DNA of 50,389 nt, from contig JAFXJH010000105.1 in NCBI GenBank assembly GCA_017532425.1, positions 1 to 50,389 on the forward strand, read 5' to 3'. The position numbers and the translations under genes were made by a program. Below the pieces are notes generated by a model. It was not told the DNA's origin. It saw nothing but the letters and a program-made list of their open reading frames with translations, and did not search any database. The DNA is from Clostridia bacterium (GTDB lineage Bacteria > Bacillota > Clostridia > Oscillospirales > CAG-272). Of this stretch, positions 1-5,944 are shown one piece after another; positions within the stretch are counted from its first letter, which is position 1; each line of letters opens with the position of its first letter.

Positions 1-122
1 ATGATGTTCCCGAACTTACAAAAATATTGATCCAAAGTGCAATTTCTAAAGAAGATGGATTGATGTATAAAGAATATCAAGGCAACACCAAACATTCTCC
101 TTACTCATTATACTGTATATAA
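1..122 (+). CDS. C-terminal end of an unidentified protein (partial)
   Basis: An open frame enters from the left edge (frame from base 3) and ends at TAA 120-122, giving about 39 residues ending in SPYSLYCI. A strong hairpin follows within 6 bases, which supports a true gene end. The fragment is too short to assign a family, and I do not recognise it. Confidence 0.5.
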   Translation, partial: DVPELTKILIQSAISKEDGLMYKEYQGNTKHSPYSLYCI

Positions 123-127
123 TTGAA

Positions 128-156
128 CCCCGACAGACATTGACAATCTGTCGGGG
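128..156 (+). terminator. Rho-independent-like terminator after the partial gene
   Basis: A perfect 10-bp stem (CCCCGACAGA / TCTGTCGGGG) with a 9-base loop lies directly after the stop codon at 122. The downstream T-run is weak and interrupted (CTCATATTTG). Confidence 0.6.
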
Positions 157-263
157 CTCATATTTGTCTTCTGCAATGCAACCATGGCTTAATGGACCGT
201 CGAGGACGCCGGTCCCTACAAGGAGAATGGCAACATCCTTATGAGAAGTCCGCTTTGCCTGTC

Positions 264-600
264 TTCTTTTTTTACGGAGAAGGAGGGATTTACGAACCCA
301 TCGCGGACGTCGTCACTTCTTTCCACTCGTTTCTCTTCCCGTCCGCTACAGCAAATCTTCGATTTGCGGGGTTCTGTATCTTAATGTTTTCTATAAAAAC
401 AAAGAAGACAGGCTTTGCCTGTCTTCTTTATTTTTACGGAGAAGGAGGGATTTACGAACCCATCGCGGACGTCGTTCTTTCTCTCCTCTCGTTTTCCCGC
501 CCGTCCGCTTTAGCAAATCTCCGATTTGCGGGGTTCTGCATCTTAATGTTTTCTATAAAAACAAAGAAGACAGGCTTTGCCTGTCTTCTTTATTTTTACG
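264..600. repeat. 162-bp tandem units carrying degenerate tRNA-Ser 3' ends and terminators
   Basis: The motif TTTACGGAGAAGGAGGGATTT recurs with its ACGG at 274, 436 and 598, a period of exactly 162 bp. Read on the minus strand each copy is the 3' end of tRNA-Ser followed by its terminator. The terminator is a perfect 13-bp hairpin, AAAGAAGACAGGC-TTT-GCCTGTCTTCTTT, at 401-429 and 563-591. In the first two copies the T-arm carries two extra bases (GATTTACGAACCC instead of GATTTGAACCC), so they are not functional tRNA ends. The units also share a small hairpin (GCAAATC-TTC-GATTTGC). They look like scars of earlier events at this tRNA site. The 126-bp blocks between the ends have diverged more than the ends. 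Confidence 0.8.
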
Positions 601-618
601 GAGAAGGAGGGATTTGAA
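586..618. other. attL: left core repeat of the integrative element
   Basis: A 33-bp sequence starting TTCTTTATTTTTACGG and ending GGGATTTGAA is identical to 7194-7226. It contains the last 20 bases of tRNA-Ser (minus strand) plus part of its terminator stem. Left of it lies the tRNA's original terminator. To its right the tRNA-like sequence stops abruptly, as expected for the junction made by an integrase that uses a tRNA 3' end. Confidence 0.9.
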
Positions 619-731
619 TTATCCGAGCAATATGCAAACGTGTAAAAATACGTAAAAATACGCACCAACATTCTCCGTAATTACGCCGTTTTTATAATTT
701 TCAATTTATTTAGTAAAATTACGTTATATCG

Positions 732-767
732 GTTAAGGGGTAAGTTAAGGGGTATGATAAGGGGTGT
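732..767 (+). repeat. Integrase arm-type sites, left end (three 12-bp direct repeats)
   Basis: Three back-to-back 12-mers, GTTAAGGGGTAA, GTTAAGGGGTAT and GATAAGGGGTGT, lie 114 bp inside attL. Two copies of the same motif with the same 12-bp period lie inside attR (7076-7099). Tandem repeats near both ends are the usual arm-binding sites for integrases with an N-terminal arm-binding domain. Confidence 0.7.
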
Positions 768-789
768 AAATTTGAGTATAAAAAAGCAC

Positions 790-818
790 TTGACAAGATC
801 CCACAAGCGTGATATACT
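790..818 (+). promoter_or_regulatory. Promoter of the holin-like toxin mRNA
   Basis: TTGACA at 790-795 and TATACT at 813-818 are separated by 17 bp. The transcript would have a leader of about 85 bases before the toxin start. That leader contains GGTTGCTTCCC, which resembles a stretch of the convergent antisense RNA. Confidence 0.8.
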
Positions 819-909
819 TACTGTCGGACACCACAAACGGTGGCGGTTGCTTCCCTAATCGGGAAAGCAGATTTCTTTTTTTGCCTTCCCGAGAGGGGAG
901 GTGATGCCA

Positions 910-999
910 ATGTTCGTTACTTGGGAATTGTTTTTCCTCTTTGCGACTTTTATTATCGCTTTGTTGACATACATAGACACTCATAACAAAAAGAAATAA
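910..999 (+). CDS. Small membrane toxin-like peptide (Hol-Tox-like)
   Basis: A 29-residue peptide starts MFVTWELFFLFATFII and ends in DTHNKKK. It has one membrane segment (about residues 5-21) and a short basic tail. This is the pattern of the Firmicutes 'putative holin-like toxin' peptides (Hol-Tox). ATG 910 is chosen because GGGGAGG at 895-901 sits at a good distance, whereas ATG 904 is too close. It has its own near-consensus promoter (790-818) and a terminator at 998-1025. A consensus promoter faces it from the right, so it is probably the toxin of a type I toxin-antitoxin pair. It may help keep the element in the host. No function beyond family resemblance can be shown. Confidence 0.65.
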   Translation: MFVTWELFFLFATFIIALLTYIDTHNKKK

Positions 1000-1073
1000 C
1001 CGCCTCTGCTTCCAACTTGGCGGTTAAATCTTTTTAAACGTTAAAGGGGAGGCAACCGTCATCGGTGTCCTCT
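985..1073 (-). ncRNA. Probable antisense RNA antitoxin of the holin-like toxin
   Basis: A consensus minus-strand promoter (1080-1108) would start a roughly 85-base RNA near 1073. It would end after the bidirectional hairpin at 998-1025, where the minus-strand T-run is ATTTCTTTTTG. The RNA overlaps the 3' end of the toxin mRNA. It also carries CCTCCCC, complementary to the toxin's GGGGAGG ribosome site (plus-strand GGGGAGG occurs at both 895-901 and about 1046-1052). This layout matches convergent type I systems such as par/Fst. RNA ends are inferred. Confidence 0.6.
998..1025. terminator. Bidirectional terminator shared by toxin mRNA and antisense RNA
   Basis: AACCGCC (998-1004) pairs with GGCGGTT (1019-1025). 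The plus side is followed by AAATCTTTTT and the minus side by ATTTCTTTTT. Confidence 0.7.
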
Positions 1074-1079
1074 GTTTTT

Positions 1080-1108
1080 ATTATATCCCATAAGGCGCAT
1101 TTTGTCAA
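1080..1108 (-). promoter_or_regulatory. Promoter of the antisense RNA
   Basis: On the minus strand TTGACA (1103-1108) and TATAAT (1080-1085) are separated by exactly 17 bp. This is a perfect consensus, stronger than the toxin promoter, as expected for an antitoxin RNA. Confidence 0.8.
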
Positions 1109-1147
1109 CACCTTTTTATAAATTTCTTTGAGGCGGGATTTCCCGCC

Positions 1148-1339
1148 TCATTCTTTTTCTGCGTCGCGTTCCATTGTTTCTCTTATAGCTCGTTGAATAA
1201 ATCCATTGACGCTCCCTCCATCGTGCTTTTCTGCGTGAGCTTTGATTTTATCCTTTTCGCCTTTTGGAACAGTTAGGTTTATGCGATCATAGGCTTTTTC
1301 ATTGTATCGATTTTTAGCCGCAGCTGTTGTTTTACCCAT
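1148..1339 (-). CDS. Ribbon-helix-helix-type regulator (Arc-like), 63 aa
   Basis: The protein begins MGKTTAAAKNRYNEKAYDRI. It continues with a beta-strand-like INLTVPKGEKDKIKAHAEK and two helices ending VNGFIQRAIRETMERD, the typical layout of Arc/CopG ribbon-helix-helix proteins. ATG 1339 is chosen because GAGGTG lies 5 bases upstream of it; a second ATG at 1342 directly precedes it. The gene sits beside three palindromic sites that overlap both its own promoter and the divergent one. It is therefore probably an autoregulator that also controls the small plus-strand genes from 1626. The operator assignment is inferred from position. Confidence 0.75.
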   Translation of the reverse strand: MGKTTAAAKNRYNEKAYDRINLTVPKGEKDKIKAHAEKHDGGSVNGFIQRAIRETMERDAEKE

Positions 1340-1358
1340 CATATCACCTCTCGACGTA

Positions 1359-1387
1359 ATTATAGCACACTTTAAATACTTACGCAA
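1359..1387 (-). promoter_or_regulatory. Promoter of the ribbon-helix-helix gene
   Basis: On the minus strand TTGCGT (1382-1387) and TATAAT (1359-1364) are 17 bp apart. The -35 box lies inside the first palindromic operator. Confidence 0.6.
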
Positions 1388-1457
1388 GTATGCAAAACAA
1401 ACAAAAATACTTGCGCAAGTTTGTGAACTCTGACTATTGAAATACTTGCGCAAGTAT
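1376..1457. promoter_or_regulatory. Three palindromic operators between divergent promoters
   Basis: ATACTTACGCAAGTAT (1376-1391), ATACTTGCGCAAGTTT (1407-1422) and ATACTTGCGCAAGTAT (1442-1457) share a 16-bp palindrome. Start-to-start spacings are 31 and 35 bp, about three helical turns each. The outer two overlap the -35 regions of the minus and plus promoters. The likely binder is the adjacent ribbon-helix-helix protein. Confidence 0.75.
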
Positions 1458-1465
1458 GCTATAAT
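1437..1465 (+). promoter_or_regulatory. Promoter of the small plus-strand gene block
   Basis: TTGAAA (1437-1442) and TATAAT (1460-1465) are 17 bp apart. The third operator (1442-1457) fills the spacer, so repressor binding would block the promoter. The leader to the gene at 1626 is about 150 bases and holds no other clear gene. Confidence 0.7.
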
Positions 1466-1625
1466 AAAGACAGAAAGCAAGAGAGCCAAAGCGGACGTGT
1501 AACGCCAAGAACGCAAGACAAGAGCGGAACAGGATAAAGAGAGAGTGAGACGGTCAATGCGACCTAAATACTTTAAAGCCTCCCGACGCTCTCTGCTACA
1601 AGCAACAACAAAGGAGAAAAAGGCA

Positions 1626-1934
1626 ATGAAACAGTACAACCTCAAAAGCATTATGCATTCCGCGTGGCGCATATTCCGCAGCGGAGTCGAGAGTTTCGCA
1701 GCTGCCCTTCGAATGGCGTGGGCAAACGCAAAAGCTCACAATCAGGCGAAAGCAGACGCAGGAATTACAGAGCCGTCGCACACGTGGTACGGATGGCGCG
1801 AACTCGGTTTTGAAGTTATCCACGAAAGCAAATCCCTTTACCGCGTGATCGTATTCGACCCGACCACAAAAAGCGGGACGCGTACTGTTTGCTATTTCGG
1901 AGCTTCACAGGTGCGTGAGCTTGAAGCTGTATAA
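1626..1934 (+). CDS. Hypothetical element protein, 102 aa
   Basis: The start at 1626 (MKQYNLKSIMHSAWRIFRSG) is chosen because AAGGAG lies about 9 bases upstream. The longer open frame from 1545 has no ribosome site. The N-terminal 45 residues form a predicted amphipathic helical stretch rich in Ala, and the C-terminal half is polar with a beta-like ending (YRVIVFDPTTKSGTRTVCYF). It is the first gene after the operator-controlled promoter and is followed by two more small genes. I do not recognise a characterised family; such small proteins are common in Clostridia mobile elements. Confidence 0.7.
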   Translation: MKQYNLKSIMHSAWRIFRSGVESFAAALRMAWANAKAHNQAKADAGITEPSHTWYGWRELGFEVIHESKSLYRVIVFDPTTKSGTRTVCYFGASQVRELEAV

Positions 1935-1975
1935 ATTCCCGCCTCAATAAAACTATCAATACAAGGAGAATAAAA

Positions 1976-2242
1976 ATGGATAAATTTGATACTATTACAA
2001 AACTCGACCTACTTTCAACTGATGTGAGTATGATTAAGACACTGCTCTATGCTTTCTTCGAGGACTATTGCGAGGACGCAGATGCAGAAACGTTGATCTA
2101 TGACGCGAAAAACCGTCCTGAGATGATAAGTGCCAAACTTCGCGGGATATTAGCGCTTATAAACAATCTTGAAGCAGATATGTGCTCAACAGTCGAGCAA
2201 TCATATAATCAAGCCCGGGGCAAAGGAGGTGAACGGGAATGA
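1976..2242 (+). CDS. Hypothetical element protein, 88 aa
   Basis: The gene starts with MDKFDTITKLDLLSTDVSMI after AAGGAG. It is acidic and helical, with no membrane segment or known motif. It overlaps the next gene by 4 bases (ATGA at 2239-2242), so the two are translationally coupled. It is probably an accessory protein of the integrative element. No function can be proposed. Confidence 0.7.
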   Translation: MDKFDTITKLDLLSTDVSMIKTLLYAFFEDYCEDADAETLIYDAKNRPEMISAKLRGILALINNLEADMCSTVEQSYNQARGKGGERE

Positions 2243-2424
2243 CTGATGCAGGAAAGAAAATCTCTGACGGAGCAAAACACAATGCTGAAGCGCGTAAACA
2301 AAAGGAAAAGGAGCGCGAGCGCGAACGGCAAACAAAACGAAACGCCCTGCTCTATGCCCTCGAAAGCGGCGATCTGAGCGCATCTGAAACGGTACAGGCT
2401 GTTAAGATGTTAAACAATATTTAA
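2239..2424 (+). CDS. Hypothetical charged element protein, 61 aa
   Basis: A very charged protein with a long Lys/Glu/Arg run (about residues 20-35, KEKERERERQTKR), probably one continuous helix, ending in QAVKMLNNI. It overlaps the upstream gene by 4 bases, and GGAGGTG sits just before its ATG. It ends the plus-strand block ahead of a shared terminator. Function is unknown. Confidence 0.65.
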   Translation: MTDAGKKISDGAKHNAEARKQKEKERERERQTKRNALLYALESGDLSASETVQAVKMLNNI

Positions 2425-2437
2425 CGGCATTAAGACA

Positions 2438-2470
2438 AAAAAGAGGGAAGATAACACGCTCCCTCTTTTT
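2438..2470. terminator. Bidirectional terminator between convergent blocks of the element
   Basis: AAAAAGAGGGA (2438-2448) pairs with TCCCTCTTTTT (2460-2470), giving an 11-bp stem with T-runs in both directions. It separates the plus-strand small genes from the end of the minus-strand replication operon. Confidence 0.85.
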
Positions 2471-2512
2471 CCTTTTTCGCAATATATTCAGAAACGGATT
2501 TTCACGGCTTCT

Positions 2513-2728
2513 TCACGGATTTGAGCGCTCGTGAACAGTCCTTTTCTCTCGCCTTGCAATGCCCGAAGTAGCACCGCCCTTCTTGGCTTCCTCTTGGGTA
2601 AATTTATGTTCACAAGGTTTCAAATTCTGTTGCCTTACCGCCCGGGCTATATCCCTATAAAGAAGAGCAACGACTGAACCGTGAACGAACCGTGAGCGTA
2701 GCACGAGCGTAGCACGAGAATTTTTCAA
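2513..2728 (-). CDS. Possible small element protein, 71 aa (uncertain)
   Basis: The frame would start at TTG 2728, overlapping the stop of the upstream gene, but no ribosome site is visible. The second half (EHKFTQEEAKKGGATSGIARR) resembles the 'FT.EEA..GG..SG.ARR.KR' segment common in small phage and plasmid proteins. The ending is unusual and may be frameshifted. The resemblance supports a real or decayed coding region, but start and integrity are doubtful. Confidence 0.35.
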   Translation of the reverse strand: MKNSRATLVLRSRFVHGSVVALLYRDIARAVRQQNLKPCEHKFTQEEAKKGGATSGIARREKRTVHERSNP

Positions 2729-3171
2729 TCAAGCTCAAGTCTATCTATCTCAAATCCGCGAAAGAGTACGTATAGATCTCGCGCTTTTTTCAGCCATCTG
2801 TAAACGGTTGATATGTCTGCGTAAGCGTTTACTGCGTGAGCTACCACGCGAAAATAAAGATCGCGGTTAGAGGGTATTTTCTCTCCCGGCACGAGATAAA
2901 CGGCGCGCACCGCTTCTGATATGAAGCTCTGTCCTTTTGCCTCAAGCGCGGCGAACATTCGCGTTATAGCGTCAATATCTTCAAATACGGGTCTGTGGCG
3001 TTCGATTTCTTTTTCCTCGCATACAGATATAAATTTCGGGTCCTCGCCAATATGCTCTTTTTTTACTTTGTCGCGCAAGAACGCTTCGTACTGTTCGTGT
3101 GTTGGCATACCCCGATTTGCATATCTGAAGAAAGCCAAAACCACCATATCTCTGTAATTATCTTTTTTCAT
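2725..3171 (-). CDS. Element protein with C-terminal helix-turn-helix-like segment, 148 aa
   Basis: It starts MKKDNYRDMVVLAFFRYANR after AGGAG at good spacing. The C-terminus (ADISTVYRWLKKARDLYVLF) looks like a helix-turn-helix, reminiscent of the late-gene activators (ArpU/RinA type) found at the end of phage and satellite replication modules. It follows the DnaC-like gene in the same operon. The activator role is inferred only from this segment and from position. I see no better family match. Confidence 0.6.
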   Translation of the reverse strand: MKKDNYRDMVVLAFFRYANRGMPTHEQYEAFLRDKVKKEHIGEDPKFISVCEEKEIERHRPVFEDIDAITRMFAALEAKGQSFISEAVRAVYLVPGEKIPSNRDLYFRVVAHAVNAYADISTVYRWLKKARDLYVLFRGFEIDRLELD

Positions 3172-3290
3172 TGTCTTCGCTCCTGTCGTTTCAAATTCAA
3201 GTTTTTTGTAGCCGCTTTGCAGCCACTTTGACGCTTGTTTATCTTACAAACACGAAAGTTTATACGCCATATCTCCTCACCCTTCCCGCG

Positions 3291-4124
3291 TCAAAGCTCG
3301 TTTTTGATTTCGTTTGTAAGGCGTAAAAAATTCGTTACTCTGCGGCTTTTTCCTTCGGGCGGATCAATTCTCACGCCGTAGCTCTTGCCAAGCACACGGT
3401 CAAAAATTCGATGTTTCGCGCGGTCTTCTATCTCTGCCATTTCTTTTGGTGTGTAATTTGTTGTGAAAATAAACGGTATATTTCGATCCGTCAGCTCTTC
3501 GATTATTCTGTGTTCTGCCGATATAACAAACTGATTTGTGTTTTCCGCGCCGAGATCGTCAATGACTATAAAATCAAGATCATAAAGATCCGAAAGAACG
3601 TCGAAACGGTTTTTATAAGCCATTTCGTCCGCAAGCTCTGCGAAAGAGGTTACACGTCCTAAAAATCCCGCCTCTATTAGCGCGTTTGCCACAGCGCACG
3701 CAAGAAATGTTTTTCCGCCGCCTGTAAGCGGAGAATATAAAAGAAGTCCTTCCCCACGCATTCTGTTTTCGGGAAAGTATTCAACGTATTTCTTTGCAAC
3801 CTGCGAAGCTATCGAGGCAGGCTGATCATCATTTTCAAAGGTATACTCTCCCCGGACAGCATATTTCCCACCAAACGCCTCTATTTTGTTTCTTCTGATA
3901 TTTTCCGCTTTTTCCTTTTTGGCTTTTTCAGCTTTTTCTATTTCGTCGCATTTGCACTCACACGAAACGGTTTCCATTTTGCCGAACATTTCAACTTGTG
4001 TCTGACGCGGGTTCTTGCATTTTCCGCAGATACACAATCCGCTTTGAGGGTCTATGTAATCTCCCTCATTCATTTTAAAATTGGCCTGCTGCTTTGCTCT
4101 CAATTCCTGTACGTATGTTTTCAT
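3291..4124 (-). CDS. DnaC-like helicase loader (AAA+ ATPase)
   Basis: A 277-residue AAA+ ATPase of the DnaC/IstB type, predicted to load the replicative helicase at an origin. The N-terminus has a Cys-rich segment (Cys 31, 33, 36 and 55, 57, 59) likely to bind zinc. A Lys/Glu-rich coil follows (60-80). Walker A is at 131-139 (SPLTGGGKT), Walker B at 184-190 (DFIVIDD), and a sensor-1-like FIFTTN comes later. It lies 18 bp after the replisome organiser, the usual pairing in Firmicutes phages and satellites. The Walker A loop has Gly where DnaC proteins usually have Thr (GTGKT). Confidence 0.9.
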   Translation of the reverse strand: MKTYVQELRAKQQANFKMNEGDYIDPQSGLCICGKCKNPRQTQVEMFGKMETVSCECKCDEIEKAEKAKKEKAENIRRNKIEAFGGKYAVRGEYTFENDDQPASIASQVAKKYVEYFPENRMRGEGLLLYSPLTGGGKTFLACAVANALIEAGFLGRVTSFAELADEMAYKNRFDVLSDLYDLDFIVIDDLGAENTNQFVISAEHRIIEELTDRNIPFIFTTNYTPKEMAEIEDRAKHRIFDRVLGKSYGVRIDPPEGKSRRVTNFLRLTNEIKNEL

Positions 4125-4142
4125 TTTTTTATTTCCTTTCTG

Positions 4143-4784
4143 TTAATCGGGTAATTCTCCAAACAGATCTGAAGAGTATATACTGTTAATCTTTGTAATT
4201 TCGTCCGTCCATCGTTGTTGATTTAAGTAAGACGCGGGAAGCGGTACAAATTTGCCATTTTGATCTTTCCACTCTTGCGTCCTGCACCGAGCTTGTACCG
4301 CTTCGATAATCTCCCGCGTCAGATCGCTGTCAGGTTTAAGCTTTTCCCAAGCTTTTAAAGCCGCTTGTTTGCTTTGCTTCTTTGGATAGACTTTCCAAAA
4401 CTCTTCAAATCCCGCGTCATAGCTCGCTTGCTTTCCCCTTTTAGGGAGCGGGTGAGGGTATACGTCTATGTTTGGGTTTATGTTTGAGTTTATGTCTATG
4501 TTTAAGGGTTCAACCGTTGGTTCAACCATTGGTTCAACCGTCGGCTTGCTTTGTGTCTTTTTTCCGCCCTTGGCTCCGTTTTCGGCATATTGAATTGAGC
4601 GCGCCAACTGCGGAAAAACAAAATCGGCAACAAGTGCGGCGTTTCCGTTAAATTCGGGTGGCTCTTCTCCGTGCTTTACATACTTCACCATAGCTCGTGT
4701 GATTTTTCCAAGGCTTTCGTCGTCCAAACGATCAAACGGCTTCTCCCAATCAAAATACAAGTAAAAACCGTCTTTCTTACTCAT
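4143..4784 (-). CDS. Replisome organiser with DUF6291-like N-terminus
   Basis: A 213-residue protein. The N-terminus (MSKKDGFYLYFDWEKPFDRL) matches the DUF6291 style of phage replication proteins. A linker with repeated TVEPMVEPTVEP follows. The C-terminal domain (FEEFWKVYPKKQSKQAALKAW, then PLPASYLNQQRW) is the signature of phage replisome organisers that recruit the helicase and its loader. It overlaps the excisionase-like gene by 4 bases and precedes the DnaC-like loader, forming a compact replication module. It suggests the element replicates after excision. The origin was not located; the low-complexity linker DNA (about 4440-4560) is one candidate. Confidence 0.85.
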   Translation of the reverse strand: MSKKDGFYLYFDWEKPFDRLDDESLGKITRAMVKYVKHGEEPPEFNGNAALVADFVFPQLARSIQYAENGAKGGKKTQSKPTVEPMVEPTVEPLNIDINSNINPNIDVYPHPLPKRGKQASYDAGFEEFWKVYPKKQSKQAALKAWEKLKPDSDLTREIIEAVQARCRTQEWKDQNGKFVPLPASYLNQQRWTDEITKINSIYSSDLFGELPD

Positions 4785-4975
4785 ACCGCTCCACCACTTT
4801 CCGCTTGTTCGTTAAGCCACGCGCGCAGACGTTCAACCGGGATGATGATCCGTCGCTCGGAAATATGTACTGCAGGAAAGCCTTTTTTCTTTGTAAGCTC
4901 GTAGGCTGTCGGGCGCGATATACCGAGTTCTACCGCCATTTCTTCTACCGATAAAGCTATTTTTTCTTTTGACAT
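4781..4975 (-). CDS. Excisionase-like helix-turn-helix protein
   Basis: A 64-residue protein, MSKEKIALSVEEMAVELGIS followed by RPTAYELTKKKGFPAVHISE and RRIIIPVERLRAWLNE. This is the HTH_17/excisionase-family winged helix (MerR-like) of about 55-65 residues. It has a good GAGGGG ribosome site. It is in the operon divergent from the repressor and integrase, where xis usually sits in integrative elements, so a role in directing excision is likely. Some members of this family act as transcriptional activators instead. Confidence 0.8.
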   Translation of the reverse strand: MSKEKIALSVEEMAVELGISRPTAYELTKKKGFPAVHISERRIIIPVERLRAWLNEQAESGGAV

Positions 4976-4993
4976 ATGCCGTTCCCCTCTCTT

Positions 4994-5170
4994 TTAGTCC
5001 TTTAAACGTTGTTCGCTTTCGTTCAACTCTTTCTCTGCCTTTTTACGCCAATATCTCTCATTATTTTTGCGCACTTTGTCTTTGTTTTGCGCTCTCCAAT
5101 TTTTGTAGTAAGCTTTTCGGGTTGCTATAATCTGCTGCTCAAGTTCGTTTTCTCTGTTTTTTTCGTCCAT
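4994..5170 (-). CDS. Small basic element protein, 58 aa
   Basis: The frame from ATG 5170 reads MDEKNRENELEQQIIATRKA and continues YYKNWRAQNKDKVRKNNERYW to a TAA at 4994-4996. A ribosome site (AAAGGAA) precedes it. The pattern 'ARKAYYK.WR..N.DKV...N.RYW' is common in small proteins at the start of early operons in Clostridia phages and integrative elements. It is highly charged and helical. It is the first gene of the divergent early operon, 18 bp before the excisionase-like gene. Function is unknown. Confidence 0.7.
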   Translation of the reverse strand: MDEKNRENELEQQIIATRKAYYKNWRAQNKDKVRKNNERYWRKKAEKELNESEQRLKD

Positions 5171-5194
5171 TTTTATTTTTCCTTTCTTTTTATC

Positions 5195-5223
5195 TTGACA
5201 TTGTTAGATTTACTTGCTATAAT
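5195..5223 (+). promoter_or_regulatory. Promoter of the repressor-integrase unit
   Basis: TTGACA (5195-5200) and TATAAT (5218-5223) are 17 bp apart. The -10 box is separated by one base from the -10 box of the divergent promoter, so only one polymerase can open the region at a time. Confidence 0.8.
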
Positions 5224-5224
5224 T

Positions 5225-5253
5225 AGTATAGCGCAAGAGAAAACAAATGTCAA
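5225..5253 (-). promoter_or_regulatory. Promoter of the excision/replication operon
   Basis: On the minus strand TTGACA (5248-5253) and TATACT (5225-5230) are 17 bp apart. CTTGACATT at 5194-5202 and its inverse AATGTCAAG at 5246-5254 form an inverted repeat over the two -35 boxes, likely operators for the adjacent repressor. Confidence 0.8.
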
Positions 5254-5311
5254 GAGAAAATAACATCTATCGTAAAAGTGCATTTAATTATAACAGAAGG
5301 AGAACAAACAA

Positions 5312-5944
5312 ATGCGTAAAGTAAGTAAAAACGACTATGGATATGACAGCGTATTCCCGCGTCGGTTACGTAAGTTAATGGACGATAACAAAACAACGCA
5401 GGCAGTTTTGGCAGAGGAGTGTGGCGTAGCGCGTCAAGCTGTTTCTCAATGGAGAGACGGAAACACGCGACCGGACATTTTGTCTTTACATAAAATAGCA
5501 GAGTTCTACCATGTATCATCAGATTTTCTACTCGGTTTAACAGATGTGTCAATATGGGATACAGAAATGAAAGAAGTCTGCGAATACACCGGGCTTTCCG
5601 AGAACGCCGTTATGGCTATTACATGTCCTTTATATGGAGAGTTTATAGATAAGGACATGGTTAACAAAATTCTTGAAAGCGGGGAGTTTTGGGCGATTAC
5701 ACACATCTTTACAGATGCGCAGCGTAACAAAGAAATACTCTCCCCGAATGTCAAAAAACTTGAAGAAATAATCAAGTCAAAATTGCAAGGTAAAGAGATC
5801 CCTCAAATGTATCGAAAAGCACTATCCGTCGTCAGCGAACGCGGAATGGCATCGTCATATAAGCAAGAATTAACAGAATGTATTTGTTCGATGTTTGACA
5901 AAATCCTTGAATGTAAAAAGGAGTTTAAAAATGAAAAACCGTAA
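5312..5944 (+). CDS. Cro/CI-type (XRE) repressor of the element
   Basis: A 210-residue protein with an N-terminal XRE helix-turn-helix (about 15-75: RLRKLMDDNKTTQAVLAEECG, then VARQAVSQWRDGNTRP). The C-terminal helical domain has no visible Ser-Lys LexA-type protease motif, so release may use an antirepressor or sensing rather than RecA cleavage. AGAAGGAG precedes the ATG. It is divergent from the excision/replication operon across overlapping promoters and overlaps the integrase start by 14 bases, so repressor and integrase are co-expressed. This is the SaPI-style layout of master repressor plus integrase. Confidence 0.9.
   Translation: MRKVSKNDYGYDSVFPRRLRKLMDDNKTTQAVLAEECGVARQAVSQWRDGNTRPDILSLHKIAEFYHVSSDFLLGLTDVSIWDTEMKEVCEYTGLSENAVMAITCPLYGEFIDKDMVNKILESGEFWAITHIFTDAQRNKEILSPNVKKLEEIIKSKLQGKEIPQMYRKALSVVSERGMASSYKQELTECICSMFDKILECKKEFKNEKP

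Noticed and set aside
192..617. 141-residue open frame with internal repeats on the plus strand
   Set aside because: It exists only because the 162-bp tandem unit is a multiple of three. It runs through tRNA ends and terminator hairpins and has no credible ribosome site.
745..984. 79-residue minus-strand frame antisense to the toxin
   Set aside because: It overlaps the toxin gene and its promoter, and the protein has no sensible composition. The strand carries a short antisense RNA at most.
3172..3290. Short leader peptide before the 148-residue element gene
   Set aside because: An 8-codon frame after GAGGAG exists on the minus strand, but nothing else supports a leader-peptide control.
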